Assembly (NCBI GenBank): GCA_963710975.1
Contig: CAVQCG010000004.1
Location: forward strand, 806,001 to 870,000
Reading direction: 5' to 3'
Length of the DNA: 64,000 bases
Source: JBBQXH01 sp963710975
GTDB taxonomy: Bacteria; Actinomycetota; Thermoleophilia; Gaiellales; Gaiellaceae
How positions within the stretch are numbered: position 1 is the first letter of the stretch; each line of letters opens with the position of its first letter. The position numbers and the translations under genes were made by a program. Below are positions 45,905-56,323 of the stretch, in pieces. The notes under the pieces were generated by a model, which was not told where the DNA came from, searched no databases, and was given only the letters and a program-made list of their open reading frames with translations.

Positions 45905-47385
45905 GTGAGCCTCCGGACCCGTCTCCTCGTGCTCGTCGGCGTCGCGCTCGCGGCCGGTGTCCTCGCGCAGGCGGCGGCAGCGCGTGACCAGGTGCACCAG
46001 GGTGCGCTCCCGGAAGCCCGAGGAGCCCCGGGCCTCCAGCGATTCCCGCAGATCGTCGGGGGGCAACCCGCGCGCCCGGGCGACTGGCCGTACGCGGTGT
46101 ATCTCGAGATCTATGACGGCGCTGACTTCGTCGGGGCGTGTGGCGCCTCACTGATCGGCCAGCGCTGGGTGCTCACCGCCGCGCATTGCGTCCTCGACGA
46201 GGACGGCAACCCACTCGTCGAGCCCTACTTCCCCGTGTTGATCGGGTTCTCGGACCTGTCGAAGTCGACGCCGAGCGACTTCATCTACCCGGACTACTAC
46301 TACACGGGCGCGTACGACCCGGGCGTCAATCGGAGCAACGACTGGGCGCTCCTGCGCTTGCCCGAGACCGTCTACTCGCCGTCCATCCGGATCGCGAACG
46401 CATCCGATGCGCCCCTGGCGGCGCAGGGAACTCCGTCGGTGATCGTCGGCTGGGGGACGACGTCCGAGGACGGCGATCCTTCAGATGTCCTGCGCGAGGC
46501 GTCGATCCCGATCCTTCCTGACCAGACCTGCTCGAACGTCTACGGCGGCAGCTTCGTGAAGCGCACGATGCTCTGCGCCGGCTATCTGCCCGGCGGAATC
46601 GATACGTGTCAGGGAGACAGTGGCGGGCCGCTCTTCGTCGACGACGGCTTCGGCCTCCCGCTCGAAGTCGGCATCGTCAGCTTCGGCGCCGGCTGCGCGC
46701 GTCCGGACACGCCCGGCGTGTACACCCGGGTGAGCGGCGTCGGACCCGACATCATCGGGACACTGGAGTCGGATCCGGTCGCGCCGGTCGGCAAGCCGAC
46801 CACCACGCGGGAACGGTGACGACCCAGGTGAGGGGGCAGGCTCAGGTGCGGGTGACCGTCGACGCAAACGGACTCGCGACAACCGTCGTGGCCGAGTACG
46901 GCGGAAGTCGCGATCTCGGGTCGTTCGCATCCGCGTACGCGCCCGACACTGGCGACCAGCAGTTCGAGCTGTCGCTGAGGAAGCTCGTGCCGGGCAAGAA
47001 GTACTTCTACCGGATCACCGTCGAGAACGGTGCGGGCTCCTCTACGAGTCCGCTCCGCTCGTTCACCGCGAGCGGAAACGACTCGAAGCCGCCCATCGTC
47101 AAGGCGAGCGCGAGCTCGGGGAGGGCCGGAGCGACGATCCGTCTCTACTACACGATCTACGACGCGGTGAGCGAGCGGACGAAGGAGAAGATCACCGTCT
47201 ACCGGACGAGCGGGGCCTCGATCGCGGTCATCACGACGAGCTTCAGCCGCTCGGAGAAGGGCGTGCGCTACTGGGCGAACTGGCGTGCGAACGTCGGCGC
47301 CGGCCTCTACCGCTTCTGCGTCGTCGGCTACGACCCGGCCGGGAACCAGAGCCCCCCGGCCTGCGCGCCGCTGCGCATCCGCTGA
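45905..47385 (+). CDS. Secreted trypsin-like serine protease (copy C), frameshifted
   Basis: About 493 residues if repaired. Signal peptide (LLVLVGVALAAGVLAQAAAA), mature end PQIVGGQPARPGDWPY, catalytic LTAAHC, Asp in SNDWALLRLP and Ser in CQGDSGGPLF. The protease domain runs to VGKPTTT; one frame change near 46805-46812 joins it to an FN3-like domain (PGKKYFYRITVENGAG) and a C-terminal beta domain ending in PPACAPLRIR. It has the same architecture as the tandem pair at 21.6-24.4 kb but is more divergent. Confidence 0.88.
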
Positions 47386-47388
47386 CGC

Positions 47389-48664
47389 CTACCGGGCGAC
47401 CGCAACCGCGGTCTGGAGACGCTCGAGCGTCTCGTTCCGCCCCAGCAGCTCGATCGACTCGAACAGGCCGGGTGAGATCTTCGATCCGGTCACAGCCACG
47501 CGGATCGGCTGGAGCGCCTGCCGGGGCTTCAGCTCGAGCCGCTCGCAGAGGTCCCGTAGATCCTGCTCGATGCGTTCCGTCGTCCATGGCTCGGTCACGG
47601 CGAGCGCAACCGACGCGGCCTCGAGGATAGGCTCCGAGCCCTCGAGGAGCGCCGGATCGGGCGCGATTCGGCGGAAGAAGAACCCGGCGAAGCCGGGAAA
47701 CTCACCGAGCGTGGCGATCTTCTCCTGGCAGAGTGGCGCAACTCGCCGGATCGTGCCTTCGTCGCCCGCGAAGCCGGTCTCGGCCAGGTAGCCGACGAGC
47801 ACGGCTGCATACTCGTCCAGGCTCATCGCGCGAAGGTACTGCCCGTTCAGCCAGTCGAGCTTCGCGTAGTCGAACGTGGCCGGGCTCGAGCCGACCCGGT
47901 CGAGAGCGAACCGCTCGACGAGCTCCTCGCGCGACATGATCGTCGTCCTGTCGTCAAAGCTCCAGCCGAGCAGCGCGAGGAAGTTCATGAGCGCCGGCGC
48001 GACGATACCCGGCCGCCCGGAACTCGTCCACCGACACGGCGCCATGCCGTTTCGAGAGCTTCTTCCCGTCCGTTCCGAAGACGTTCGGCACGTGCGCGTA
48101 GACGGGGGCGACGGCCCCCAGCGCCCGCAGGACCTGGATCTGCTTCGGCGTGTTCGAGACATGGTCGTCGCCCCGGATCACGTGGGTGATCCCGTCGAGC
48201 CAATCCTCCAGCGGAGAGGCGAAGTTGTACGTCGGACGGCCGTCCGAGCGAACGAGGACGACATCCTCGAGCTTCTCGTTGGGAAACTCGATCCAGCCCT
48301 TGACCGCGTCCTGCCAACCCGTCGAGCCCTCGTCGGGCATGCGGATCCGGATCGCGCCCTCCTCCTCGTACGCGGTCCCTTCGGCGACGAGCCGGCGCGC
48401 TTCGGCGGAGGCGCGATCCATCCGGTCGAGCTGGAAGGTCGTCGGACCGTCCCAGTCGATGCCCAGCCAGGTGAGCGATCGCTCGATCTGTGCCACCGAC
48501 TCGGCCACCTCGCGGCTCGTATCCGTGTTCTCGATCCGAAGGAGGCACGAACCACCGCTTCCCCGCGCGAAAAGCCAGTTGAAGAGGAACGTCCGCACAC
48601 CTCCGATGTGGAGGAACCCGGTCGGGCTGGGGGCCATGCGGACTCGGACAGGGCCGGTGGACAC
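47389..48664 (-). CDS. gltX: Glutamyl-tRNA synthetase, frameshifted
   Basis: Class I synthetase that charges tRNA-Glu (and tRNA-Gln where Gln is made by transamidation). The HIGH motif is in PSPTGFLHIGGVRTFLFNW, KMSKS appears as KKLSKRHG, and RIENTDTSR, YEEEGAIRIRMP and IRGDDHVSNTPKQIQV are typical. One extra base near 48000 breaks the frame between VDEFRAAGYRRA and LMNFLALLGWSFDD; corrected length is about 425 residues. As this gene should be essential, the break is most likely a sequencing indel. Start GTG 48664, divergent from nfo by 18 bp. Confidence 0.92.
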
Positions 48665-48682
48665 CGCGCGTATGCTAGCCAC

Positions 48683-49546
48683 GTGCTGTACGGCGGCCAC
48701 GTGTCGAGCTCCGGCGGGATCCACACGGCGATCGACCGCATCGAGGCGATCGGCGGGAACGCGGTGCAGATCTTCACGCAGAGCCCGCGGATGTGGCGCC
48801 CGACGAACCACGATCCGGCGAACCTCGAGCGGTTCCGCGAGCGCCGTGTCGAGGCCGGAATCGAGTACGTCCTCTGTCACGCCCTCTACCTGATCAACCT
48901 CGCCTCTCCCGCTGACGATCTCTACGAGAAGTCCGAGGCGGCGCTCGTGAATACGCTTGGCGTCGCCCGAGAGGTCGAGGGCGACGTGGTGTTCCACGTC
49001 GGCTCGCATCTGGGATCCGGTTTCGACGTCGGACTCGATCGCGTCGTGCCGGCGCTGAGGCGGGCCCTCGATCACACCTCGGACTCGACCTGGCTTCTTC
49101 TCGAGAACTCCGCGGGCGCGGGCGGAACGATCGGCCGGTCGATCGACGAGCTCGTCGCGATCTGTGACCGGCTCGACGGCCACCCTCGTCTCGGACTCTG
49201 CCTCGACAGCTGTCACCTCTGGGTTTCCGGTGTCGACGTGACCGACCCTGCGTCCGTCACCGGCCTTCTCGACGAGGTCGAGTCTCGGGTCGGAATCGAG
49301 CGATTGCGTGCGCTCCACGTGAACGACGCAGCGGCGCCGCTCGGCTCGAATCGGGATCGCCATGCGAACCTCGGGGAGGGCCTCCTCGGGGATGGCATCT
49401 CGGCGTTTCTCGCCGATCCGCGGATCCAGGATCTCCCTGCAATTCTCGAGACTCCGGGCCCCGACGGCCACGGCCCTGACGCGAACGAGCTGCGGAAGCT
49501 GAGGGAGCTCCATGAGGCCGCGGTCGGTGCCGCGGCGCGCGGTTGA
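48683..49546 (+). CDS. nfo: Endonuclease IV (AP endonuclease)
   Basis: Cleaves DNA at abasic sites in base excision repair. 287 residues with TIM-barrel signature segments: YGGHVSSSGGIHTAIDRIEAIGGNAVQIFTQSPR, HALYLINLASP, FHVGSHLG, LLLENSAGAGGTIG, GLCLDSCHLWVSGVDV, HVNDAAAPLGSNRDRHANLGEG and ILETPG. These include the zinc ligands. The start is GTG 48683, only 6 nt behind TATGCT (48671-48676), so the mRNA should be leaderless. Confidence 0.95.
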   Translation: MLYGGHVSSSGGIHTAIDRIEAIGGNAVQIFTQSPRMWRPTNHDPANLERFRERRVEAGIEYVLCHALYLINLASPADDLYEKSEAALVNTLGVAREVEGDVVFHVGSHLGSGFDVGLDRVVPALRRALDHTSDSTWLLLENSAGAGGTIGRSIDELVAICDRLDGHPRLGLCLDSCHLWVSGVDVTDPASVTGLLDEVESRVGIERLRALHVNDAAAPLGSNRDRHANLGEGLLGDGISAFLADPRIQDLPAILETPGPDGHGPDANELRKLRELHEAAVGAAARG

Positions 49547-49682
49547 CACAATGGCCGATCACGCTGCTACTGTGAGAAAACCGCTCGATCCACAACCTCC
49601 TTCCCAAAGCGGACACCGAGGAGCGCGGGCACGATTACGGGTTCGCGCCCCTTTGTGAGGGCATCGTCGCCGATGCCAATCC

Positions 49683-50372
49683 ATGGCTGAGGATCGGGCG
49701 TCTCGCGCGACTGACTCCGGGCTCGTCCCGGCAGTCGCGCACGAGCTGCGCTCGCCGATAGCTGCTGTCCGCGAGGCCGCCTCCCAGCTTCGCGTGCGCG
49801 GTGACACGCTCGACGCCGTGACGCGCGACCGGCTTCTGGCCGTGATCGAGCACGCCGGCGATCATCTCGTCCGCCTCGTGGACGACCTGGCGATCCTCGG
49901 CTCGCTCGAGTCAGGCGTTCTTCCCGTCGACGTGCGTCCGTGCGACGTCCGCGAGCCCGTCGAGCGTGCGGTCGCCGCGGCACGGGTGACATTGGCCGAC
50001 AGAGCCGATGTGGAGTTCGACGCCCCCGTGGCTCTCCCGGACGTCGCCGCCGATCCAGAACGCGTACGCCAGGTCGTGACGAACCTCCTCGACAACGCGG
50101 CCAAGCACGCACAGGCGGACGGCCCGATCTCCGTCCAGCTCGAGCAGCACGGCGACGTTGTGCAGCTCATGGTTGCCGATCGAGGCCCGGGGATACCCGA
50201 GCCGGACCTCGAGCGCATCTTCGAGCCGTCGGTGCGCCTCGGTGGTACGACAGGGTCGGGACTCGGACTCTGGATCGTGCGAGAATTGACACAAGCAATG
50301 GGTGGCGACGTGACCGTCGATTCGGAGCTCGGCGTCGGCACGAGATTCGTCGTCACGCTTCGGCTCGCTTGA
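49683..50372 (+). CDS. Small sensor-less histidine kinase
   Basis: 229 residues with only a dimerisation/phospho-acceptor domain and an ATPase domain. The H-box is AVAHELRSPIAAVREAASQL, the N-box LLDNAAKHAQADGP, G1 ADRGPGIPEPDLERIFEPSVR and G2 TGSGLGLWIVRELTQAMGG. No sensor domain or membrane segment is present, so the input must come from a partner. No response regulator lies next to it. The ATG at 49683 follows a 136-bp gap after nfo. Confidence 0.88.
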   Translation: MAEDRASRATDSGLVPAVAHELRSPIAAVREAASQLRVRGDTLDAVTRDRLLAVIEHAGDHLVRLVDDLAILGSLESGVLPVDVRPCDVREPVERAVAAARVTLADRADVEFDAPVALPDVAADPERVRQVVTNLLDNAAKHAQADGPISVQLEQHGDVVQLMVADRGPGIPEPDLERIFEPSVRLGGTTGSGLGLWIVRELTQAMGGDVTVDSELGVGTRFVVTLRLA

Positions 50373-50539
50373 CCCCGATCCTTACGCTGGGGCCACCCCT
50401 CGCCTCCACCCGCTTTTCAGCGTAGCGCCCGAAAGCGCACGAATCCGCCACAGGTGTCCCAGAACCGTGACAGTGGAGGGTCGAGAAGTGCCAACCGACC
50501 TCCGTATGAGCGTCTAGCAGGCACTACGCTCGCAGGAGC

Positions 50540-50962
50540 CTATCCCGCGTCGGCCTGGGCCTGGGCGATCACGCGGAACGACGGTCGCCCACGTGAGAGC
50601 TCGTTGAACTCGGGATTCACGCACCCGAGCGTGCCCTCGCGATTCTCGTAGCAACGCGCGACCTCGGCCTTGCACATCGGCAGCGGCTGCCGCTTGGCCT
50701 TCACGGCACCGAACCCACCGCGCTTGCCCTGGGCGTCAGACAGGATCGCCAGGTCGATCTCGACGTCGTAGATCTTCTGCATGCAACCGATGTACGTCCG
50801 CCCCCACTCTTCGTACGCGTAGACGAAGGGACAGGCACGGTCGACGCAGGCGCCCGGATAGACGACCTTGTCGCAGTGCGTCTCGCACCTGCGGCACTCC
50901 GTCTCGTCCTGTGGTCGAAGCGGTAGATCACCGACGACCTGACGCCTCTGCTGACCTCCCAT
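50540..50962 (-). CDS. Nine-cysteine protein of unknown function
   Basis: 140 residues with nine cysteines in a regular pattern: ETECRRCETHCDKVVYPGACVDRACPFVYAYEEWGRTYIGC, then PMCKAEVARCYENREGTLGC. The first three give C-x2-C-x3-C. Spacing and number suggest one or two metal sites (zinc or Fe-S). No enzyme family recognised. The start at ATG 50962 is the first that gives a compact N-terminus; an ATG 12 codons upstream is possible. It sits alone between the kinase and the antiporter genes. Confidence 0.7.
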   Translation of the reverse strand: MGGQQRRQVVGDLPLRPQDETECRRCETHCDKVVYPGACVDRACPFVYAYEEWGRTYIGCMQKIYDVEIDLAILSDAQGKRGGFGAVKAKRQPLPMCKAEVARCYENREGTLGCVNPEFNELSRGRPSFRVIAQAQADAG

Positions 50963-51078
50963 GTGTCCGATTGTGCGGAACCCGTGAACGCCCTGCAAGA
51001 CTTGACAAACCGGCCTGCCGGGGGTAGCGCGGGGAGAGGAATCGTGCCGATCCGGGAGCCTTGGGTAGGCTCAGCCCG

Positions 51079-52124
51079 GTGTTCCGACGCTTCCTCTGGT
51101 TCTCGCTCGTCCTCGCGCCGATCGTCATCGTGCTCGATCGACTCGGCGTGGGCGACGTCACCCTGTTCATCGTCGCCGCTGCCGCGCTGATCCCGCTCGC
51201 CTGGCTGATCGGCGAAGCGACCGAGCACGCGGCGCACCACACAGGCCCGGGTATCGGGGGGTTCATCAACGCGACGTTCGGAAATGCCCCCGAGCTCATC
51301 ATCGCGCTCTTCGCGGTGGCGGACGGCCTGACAGAGGTCGTGCTGGGCTCGCTGACGGGAAGCGTGATTGGAAATCTTCTGCTCGTCCTCGGCTTCTCGC
51401 TCGCGTTCGGCGGTCGCGGCAGCCTCGATCGCTGGTCGAGCTTCGTCTCCTTCGGGCTCATCGGTCTGTCACTGGTGCTGTTCCTGATCCCGTCGATCCC
51501 GGGCTGGACGGGCGACTCTCAGCGTCACTCGCTCGCGGTCGTGTCGCTTCCGGTCGCGATCGTGCTGCTCCTCGTCTACGTCGCGGTGACCTTCTACTCG
51601 CTCCGACGCCACCACGACCTGCACGTCTCCGACGAGCCCGGGACGATGAAAGCGTGGTCGTTCAAGCTCTCACTCGTCGTCCTCGGACTCGCGACGGTCG
51701 ATGACCGCCCTCGTCGCCGAGATCCTGGTCGGCTCGATCGAGACGTTCGCCGAGAAGGCGGGGCTCTCCGACTTCTTCGTCGCAGCGGTGATCGTGGCGA
51801 TCGTCGGGAACGCCGCCGAGCACGGCGGCGCCGTGATCGTCGCCGCCCGGGGAAAGATCAAGCTCGCGGCAGAGATCGCGCTCTCGTCGAGCGCGCAGGT
51901 GGCCGTGTTCCTCGTCCCGGCCGTCGCAATCCTCTCCTGGGCGATCGACCCGCTGGCGCTCTCGTTCAGGCAGATCGAGCTCGCAGCGCTGGCGGGCGCA
52001 CTCGTCTTCACGGCGCTCGTCCTCGCCGACGGGGAGTCGAGCAGGCTCCGAGGCGTTCTGCTCGTCGCCGCCTACGTCGGCGGTCGCGGTGGCCTTCTTC
52101 TTCTCGGACGACCCGAGCGGCTGA
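51079..52124 (+). CDS. Ca2+/H+ antiporter (CAX family), frameshifted
   Basis: About 348 residues, eleven hydrophobic segments. The two inverted CAX repeats are clear: FINATFGNAPELIIALFAV with GSLTGSVIGNLLLVLGFSL, and AEILVGSIETFAEKAGLSDFFVAAVIVAIVGNAAEH with SSSAQVAVFLVPAVAIL. Frame breaks lie near 51700 (between LGLATV and MTALVAE) and 52080; after the second, the protein ends AVAFFFSDDPSG at 52124. It should export calcium in exchange for protons. Start GTG 51079 with TAGGCT (51066-51071) 7 nt upstream. Confidence 0.88.
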
Positions 52125-52127
52125 GCC

Positions 52128-53105
52128 GTGGACGTCGCGCTCCTCGAGACGAGCCTGACGGCCCGAGGCGAGCCGGCCTACCGCGCTCGCCAGGTCTGGG
52201 AGCGAGCCGCCGCCGGAGCGAGCTCCTACGACGAGATGACGAGCCTCCCCGTCTCGCTCCGCCGCGAGATCGGCGAATCCGTGCCGTTCTCGACACTCGA
52301 GCTGATGACCGAATCACACGCGAAGGACGGGACCGTGAAGGCGCTCTTCCGCACCGCCGACGGCCATCCGGTCGAGGCAGTCCTGATGCGGTACCGGGAC
52401 GGCCGGCGTTCCATCTGCCTCTCGAGCCAGTCCGGCTGTCCCCTCACCTGCACGTTCTGTGCCACCGGCTCGATGCGCTTCGGGCGGAATCTCACGGTCT
52501 GGGAGCTGCTCGACCAGGCACTCCACTTCCGCCGGATCGACACGGTGAACCACTGCGTCTTCATGGGCATGGGCGAGCCGATGCTGAACCTCGCTGCCGT
52601 TCTCGACGCCTGCCGGCACCTGCCGGCTCTGGGAATCACGAATCGGCGAACGGCGGTCTCGACCGTCGGCTGGGTGCCCGGCATCCGCGAGTTCACCGGG
52701 GCCGACCTCCAGGTGCGGCTGGCGCTCTCGCTTCACGCACCGGACGACGCCCTGCGGTCGCAGATCATGCCGGTGAACGACCGCTACCCGCTGTCAGACG
52801 TCCTCGCTGCATGTGACGCCTACTACGCACTCCGCCGCCGGGCGGTCTTCGTCGAATACGTCATGCTCGCCGGCGTCAACGACCGCGTCGAGCAGGCCTC
52901 GGCGCTCGCCCGGCTACTCGACCGCAGGATCTACAAGGTCAACCTGATCCCGTACAACCCGACGGGCACCTACGACGGGTCATCGCCGAAGGCGATCGCC
53001 GCGTTCAAGGCAGTCCTCGATCGCGCCGGCCTCTCCGCGACGGTGCGCCTGACACGCGGCCGCGACATCGAAGCCGCCTGCGGCCAGCTCGCCGCCAACC
53101 GCTGA
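52128..53105 (+). CDS. rlmN: 23S rRNA (adenine2503-C2)-methyltransferase / dual tRNA methylase
   Basis: A 325-residue radical SAM enzyme that methylates C2 of A2503 in 23S rRNA (and A37 of some tRNAs). The 4Fe-4S cysteines are C104, C108 and C111 in SGCPLTCTFCATG. Other blocks are FMGMGEPMLN, RTAVSTVGWVPGI, LALSLHAPDDALRSQIMPVN, FVEYVMLAGVND, and the methyl-bearing Cys in GRDIEAACGQLA. GTG start 3 bp behind the antiporter stop. Confidence 0.95.
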   Translation: MDVALLETSLTARGEPAYRARQVWERAAAGASSYDEMTSLPVSLRREIGESVPFSTLELMTESHAKDGTVKALFRTADGHPVEAVLMRYRDGRRSICLSSQSGCPLTCTFCATGSMRFGRNLTVWELLDQALHFRRIDTVNHCVFMGMGEPMLNLAAVLDACRHLPALGITNRRTAVSTVGWVPGIREFTGADLQVRLALSLHAPDDALRSQIMPVNDRYPLSDVLAACDAYYALRRRAVFVEYVMLAGVNDRVEQASALARLLDRRIYKVNLIPYNPTGTYDGSSPKAIAAFKAVLDRAGLSATVRLTRGRDIEAACGQLAANR

Positions 53106-53107
53106 CC

Positions 53108-54586
53108 TCAGGCACCGGGCCCATCACCCGGTGTCCGAGCGAGAACGGGCTCATCCGGAAACGACCAGCGAACCACCGGCTCCTTGACGGCCTTGACCTC
53201 GTCCAGACGGCCGACCGGCCGCGAATGCGGCGCTTCTTTGATGATCGTCGGATCCTCGGCGGCCTCGCGTGCGATAGCGCGCATCGCCTCGACGAACGCG
53301 TCGAGCGTCTCCTTCGACTCGGTCTCGGTCGGCTCGATCATCAGCGCCTCGGGCACGACGAGCGGGAAGTAGACCGTCGGTGGGTGCACGCCGTAGTCCA
53401 TCAGGCGCTTCGCGACGTCGAGTGCGGAGATCCCGTGCTCGCGCTTCAGCGCCCGGGCCGAGAGGACGAACTCGTGCATGCACAGTCGGTCGTAGGGCAG
53501 CTCGTAGTCGTCCTTGAGGCAGGCGAGCACGTAGTTGGCGTTCAGGACGGCGGCTTCTGACATCTCCCTCAGCCGCGGCCCGTACATCCTGATGTAGGCG
53601 TAGGCGCGGACGAAGACACCGAACGGGCCGAGGAACCCCCGAACCTTGCCGACGGACTTCGGGCGGTCATCGTCGAGCACGAAGCCGTCTGCCGTCCGGA
53701 CGAGCACCGGTCGAGGCAGGTAGGGCTCGAGCGCCTCCCTGACCGCGATCGGCCCACCGCCGGGACCACCGCCGCCGTGCGGCTGCGAGAACGTCTTGTG
53801 GAGGTTGAAGTGGACGACGTCGAAGCCCATGTCACCGGGACGCGAGATTCCGCAGACCGCGTTCAGGTTGGCGCCGTCGTAGTAACACAGCCCGCCGGAG
53901 TCATGAACGAGCCTGGTGATCGCCTCGATTCCCTCGTCGAACAACCCGAGCGTCGACGGGTTCGTGAGCATGAGCCCCGCGGTGCGGCCGGAAAGGCGAG
54001 CTCTAAGGCCTTCGAGATCCACGTTCCCTCGAGCGTCGGTCTCGAGATTGACGAGCGTCAGGCCCGTCATCGCGACGCTCGCAGGATTCGTCCCGTGCGC
54101 CGTGTCGGGAACGAGGACCTCCGTGCGCTCGCTCTCGCCTCGATCTGCGAAGTACGCGCGCATGACCATGAGCCCGAGTAGCTCGCCCTGAGAGCCTGCC
54201 GCCGGCTGCAGGGTCACGGCGTCGAGGCCGGCGATCTCGGCGAGAATCTGCTCGAGTCTCCACATCAGCTCGAGGGCCCCCTGACAACCGTCAATCTCCT
54301 GATGAGGGTGAAGGTCGCGGAACCCCGGAAGCTGGACAACCCGCTCGTTGACCCGCGGATTGTGTTTCATGGTGCAGGAGCCCAGCGGATAGAAGCCGGT
54401 GTCGATACCGTAGTTCCGCGTGGACAGCTCCGTGAAATGCCGAACGATCTCGGGCTCGGCAACCTCCGGGAGCCTGGGAGGAGCAACCCTCCGTAGCGCT
54501 CGAGGTATATCGATCTCAGGTAGAGGATGAGATTCATGTGCGCTCGCGCGACGCCCGGTCTTCGACTTCTCGTAGATGAGCTTCAT
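53108..54586 (-). CDS. gcvPB: Glycine dehydrogenase (decarboxylating) subunit 2
   Basis: P-protein beta part of the glycine-cleavage system; binds PLP and decarboxylates glycine onto lipoyl-GcvH. About 492 residues. PLP Lys is in NLHKTFSQPHGGGGPG; other landmarks are LSTRNYGIDTGFYPLGSCTMKHNPRVNE, LQPAAGSQGELLGLMVMRAYF, DTAHGTNPASVAMTG and YYDGANLNAVCG. The P-protein is split into PA and PB, as in many Gram-positive bacteria. ATG 54586 overlaps the gcvPA stop. Confidence 0.95.
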   Translation of the reverse strand: MKLIYEKSKTGRRASAHESHPLPEIDIPRALRRVAPPRLPEVAEPEIVRHFTELSTRNYGIDTGFYPLGSCTMKHNPRVNERVVQLPGFRDLHPHQEIDGCQGALELMWRLEQILAEIAGLDAVTLQPAAGSQGELLGLMVMRAYFADRGESERTEVLVPDTAHGTNPASVAMTGLTLVNLETDARGNVDLEGLRARLSGRTAGLMLTNPSTLGLFDEGIEAITRLVHDSGGLCYYDGANLNAVCGISRPGDMGFDVVHFNLHKTFSQPHGGGGPGGGPIAVREALEPYLPRPVLVRTADGFVLDDDRPKSVGKVRGFLGPFGVFVRAYAYIRMYGPRLREMSEAAVLNANYVLACLKDDYELPYDRLCMHEFVLSARALKREHGISALDVAKRLMDYGVHPPTVYFPLVVPEALMIEPTETESKETLDAFVEAMRAIAREAAEDPTIIKEAPHSRPVGRLDEVKAVKEPVVRWSFPDEPVLARTPGDGPGA

Positions 54587-55920
54587 CGCGGGACCACCTC
54601 GTGCAGGACCATGGCGAGACGGTCGATCTCGGCGGGTGTGCGCCGCTCCGTGACGGCGACGAGCAAGGCGTCCTCGAGCCCTGGATAGTCTCGGCCAAGC
54701 GCATAGCCGGGATGGACTCCGAGGGCACGTGCATCGCGAATGACCTCTCCAGCGGGCTTGCCGACCCGTATCGCGAACTCCTTGAACGTCGGCTGCTCGA
54801 ACGCGAGCGGGAGCCCGATTGCCTCCTTCGCGTAGCCGGCCAGAGCGGCGCATGTCTCCCCCACCTCCGCGAGACCCTGCGGGCCGAGCCACGAGAGGTA
54901 GACGAGCCCCGCGAGGGCGAGCAGCGTCTGGTTCGTGGTGATGTTCGAGGTGGCCTTCTCGCGGCGGATGTGCTGCTCGCGAGTCTGCAGGGTGAGGACG
55001 AATCCTCGCTCGCCGTGGACGTCGGTCGTCATGCCGACGATGCGGCCCGGCATGCGGCGCATGTACTCCTCGCGGGCCGCGAGAAAGCCGTAGTGCGGCC
55101 CGCCGAACGAGAGAGCGTTGCCTGCCCCCTGGCCCTCGCCGATCGCCATCGCACAACCGTAGTTCCCCGGAGCCTCGAGCACGCCGAGCGACATCGGGTC
55201 GACGTGCGCGACCGCGAGCGCGCCCGCCGCCGCCGCCGCGTCCGCGAGGTCAGGCGCCGCCTCGAGGCAGCCGAAGAAATTGGGCTGCTGAAAGATGGCG
55301 CAGGCCGCCTCGCCGCAGGCGGCGCCAAGCTCGTCCGGATCGGTGAGCCCATCCCGATGGGGCACCTCGATCACCTCGAGACCGAACCCCGGCGCGTAGG
55401 TCTTCACCACCTGCCTGACCTGCGGGTTGACCGACTCGGCGAGCACGACCTTCGAGCGGCCCGTGACGTGTCTCGCGAGGAAGCAGGCATCGGCAGCGAC
55501 GACACAGCCGTCGTAGCCGGACGCGTTCGCCACGTCCATCGCCGTCAGCTCGCAGATCGCAGTCTGGTACTCGAAGATCGCCTGCAGCACGCCCTGGCTC
55601 ATCTCGGGCTGATACGGCGTGTACGCGGTCAGGAACTCGCCGCGTGAGAGAACGGCATCGACCACCGCTGGAACGTAGTGGTCGTAGATGCCGGCGCCCA
55701 GGAACGAGAGCTCGGCACCGGTGTGCGCGTTGCGGCCGGCGAGCTCGCCCAGGTGCGCCACGAGCTCCTGCTCGGAGAGCGGCGGCTCGAGATCGAGCTC
55801 TCGGCCGAACCGAACTCCGGCCGGAATGTCACGGAACAGCTCGTCGACGTCGGAGACTCCGATCGCGGAGAGCATCTCCTCCCTGTCGGACTCGGTCAGA
55901 AACAGGAACGGGTGCGCCAT
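54583..55920 (-). CDS. gcvPA: Glycine dehydrogenase (decarboxylating) subunit 1
   Basis: The alpha part of P-protein, 445 residues, which forms a heterodimer or heterotetramer with gcvPB. Landmarks: GAGIYDHYVPAVVDAVLSRGEFLTAYTPYQPEMSQGVLQAIFEYQTAICELTAMDVANASGYDG, LSFGGPHYGFLAARE, RMPGRIVGMTTDVHGERGFVLTLQTREQHIRREKATSNITTNQ. It follows gcvH by 4 bp in the gcvT-gcvH-gcvPA-gcvPB operon. Confidence 0.95.
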   Translation of the reverse strand: MAHPFLFLTESDREEMLSAIGVSDVDELFRDIPAGVRFGRELDLEPPLSEQELVAHLGELAGRNAHTGAELSFLGAGIYDHYVPAVVDAVLSRGEFLTAYTPYQPEMSQGVLQAIFEYQTAICELTAMDVANASGYDGCVVAADACFLARHVTGRSKVVLAESVNPQVRQVVKTYAPGFGLEVIEVPHRDGLTDPDELGAACGEAACAIFQQPNFFGCLEAAPDLADAAAAAGALAVAHVDPMSLGVLEAPGNYGCAMAIGEGQGAGNALSFGGPHYGFLAAREEYMRRMPGRIVGMTTDVHGERGFVLTLQTREQHIRREKATSNITTNQTLLALAGLVYLSWLGPQGLAEVGETCAALAGYAKEAIGLPLAFEQPTFKEFAIRVGKPAGEVIRDARALGVHPGYALGRDYPGLEDALLVAVTERRTPAEIDRLAMVLHEVVPR

Positions 55921-55924
55921 CGCG

Positions 55925-56323
55925 TTAGGACGCGTCGAGGACGGCCTGGTACCCGACGACGTCGAGCAGCGATTCCACCTCTGCCGGATCGGCGAGGCGA
56001 ATCCGAACGAGCCAGCCCTCGCCGTACGGGTCGTCGTTCACCGTCTCGGGCGCGTCGACGACCTTCTGGTTCACCTCGAGCACCTCGCCCGAGAGGGGCG
56101 AGATGACGTCCGAGACGGCCTTGACCGATTCGATCTCGCCGTAGGTCGCGTCCTTCACGACTGCCGTCCCGACGGCAGGCGGCTCGTAGTGGACGAGCTC
56201 GCCGAGAGCGTCCTGCGCGTGCCAGGTGATCCCGAGCGTCGCCTCCTCGCCCTCGATGCGGGCCCAGTCGTGCTCGGGGTGATACTTCAGGTCGGCCGGG
56301 TACTCCTCAGAAGCCGGAGACAC
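55925..56323 (-). CDS. gcvH: Glycine-cleavage system H protein
   Basis: 132 residues. Carries the lipoyl arm that shuttles the aminomethyl group between P-, T- and L-proteins. The lipoylation Lys is in EIESVKAVSDVISPLSGEVLEVN. YHPEHDWARIEGEEATLGIT is the typical N-terminal region. GTG start; it overlaps the gcvT stop by one base (TAGTG). No lpd or lipoate ligase gene is nearby. Confidence 0.95.
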   Translation of the reverse strand: MSPASEEYPADLKYHPEHDWARIEGEEATLGITWHAQDALGELVHYEPPAVGTAVVKDATYGEIESVKAVSDVISPLSGEVLEVNQKVVDAPETVNDDPYGEGWLVRIRLADPAEVESLLDVVGYQAVLDAS

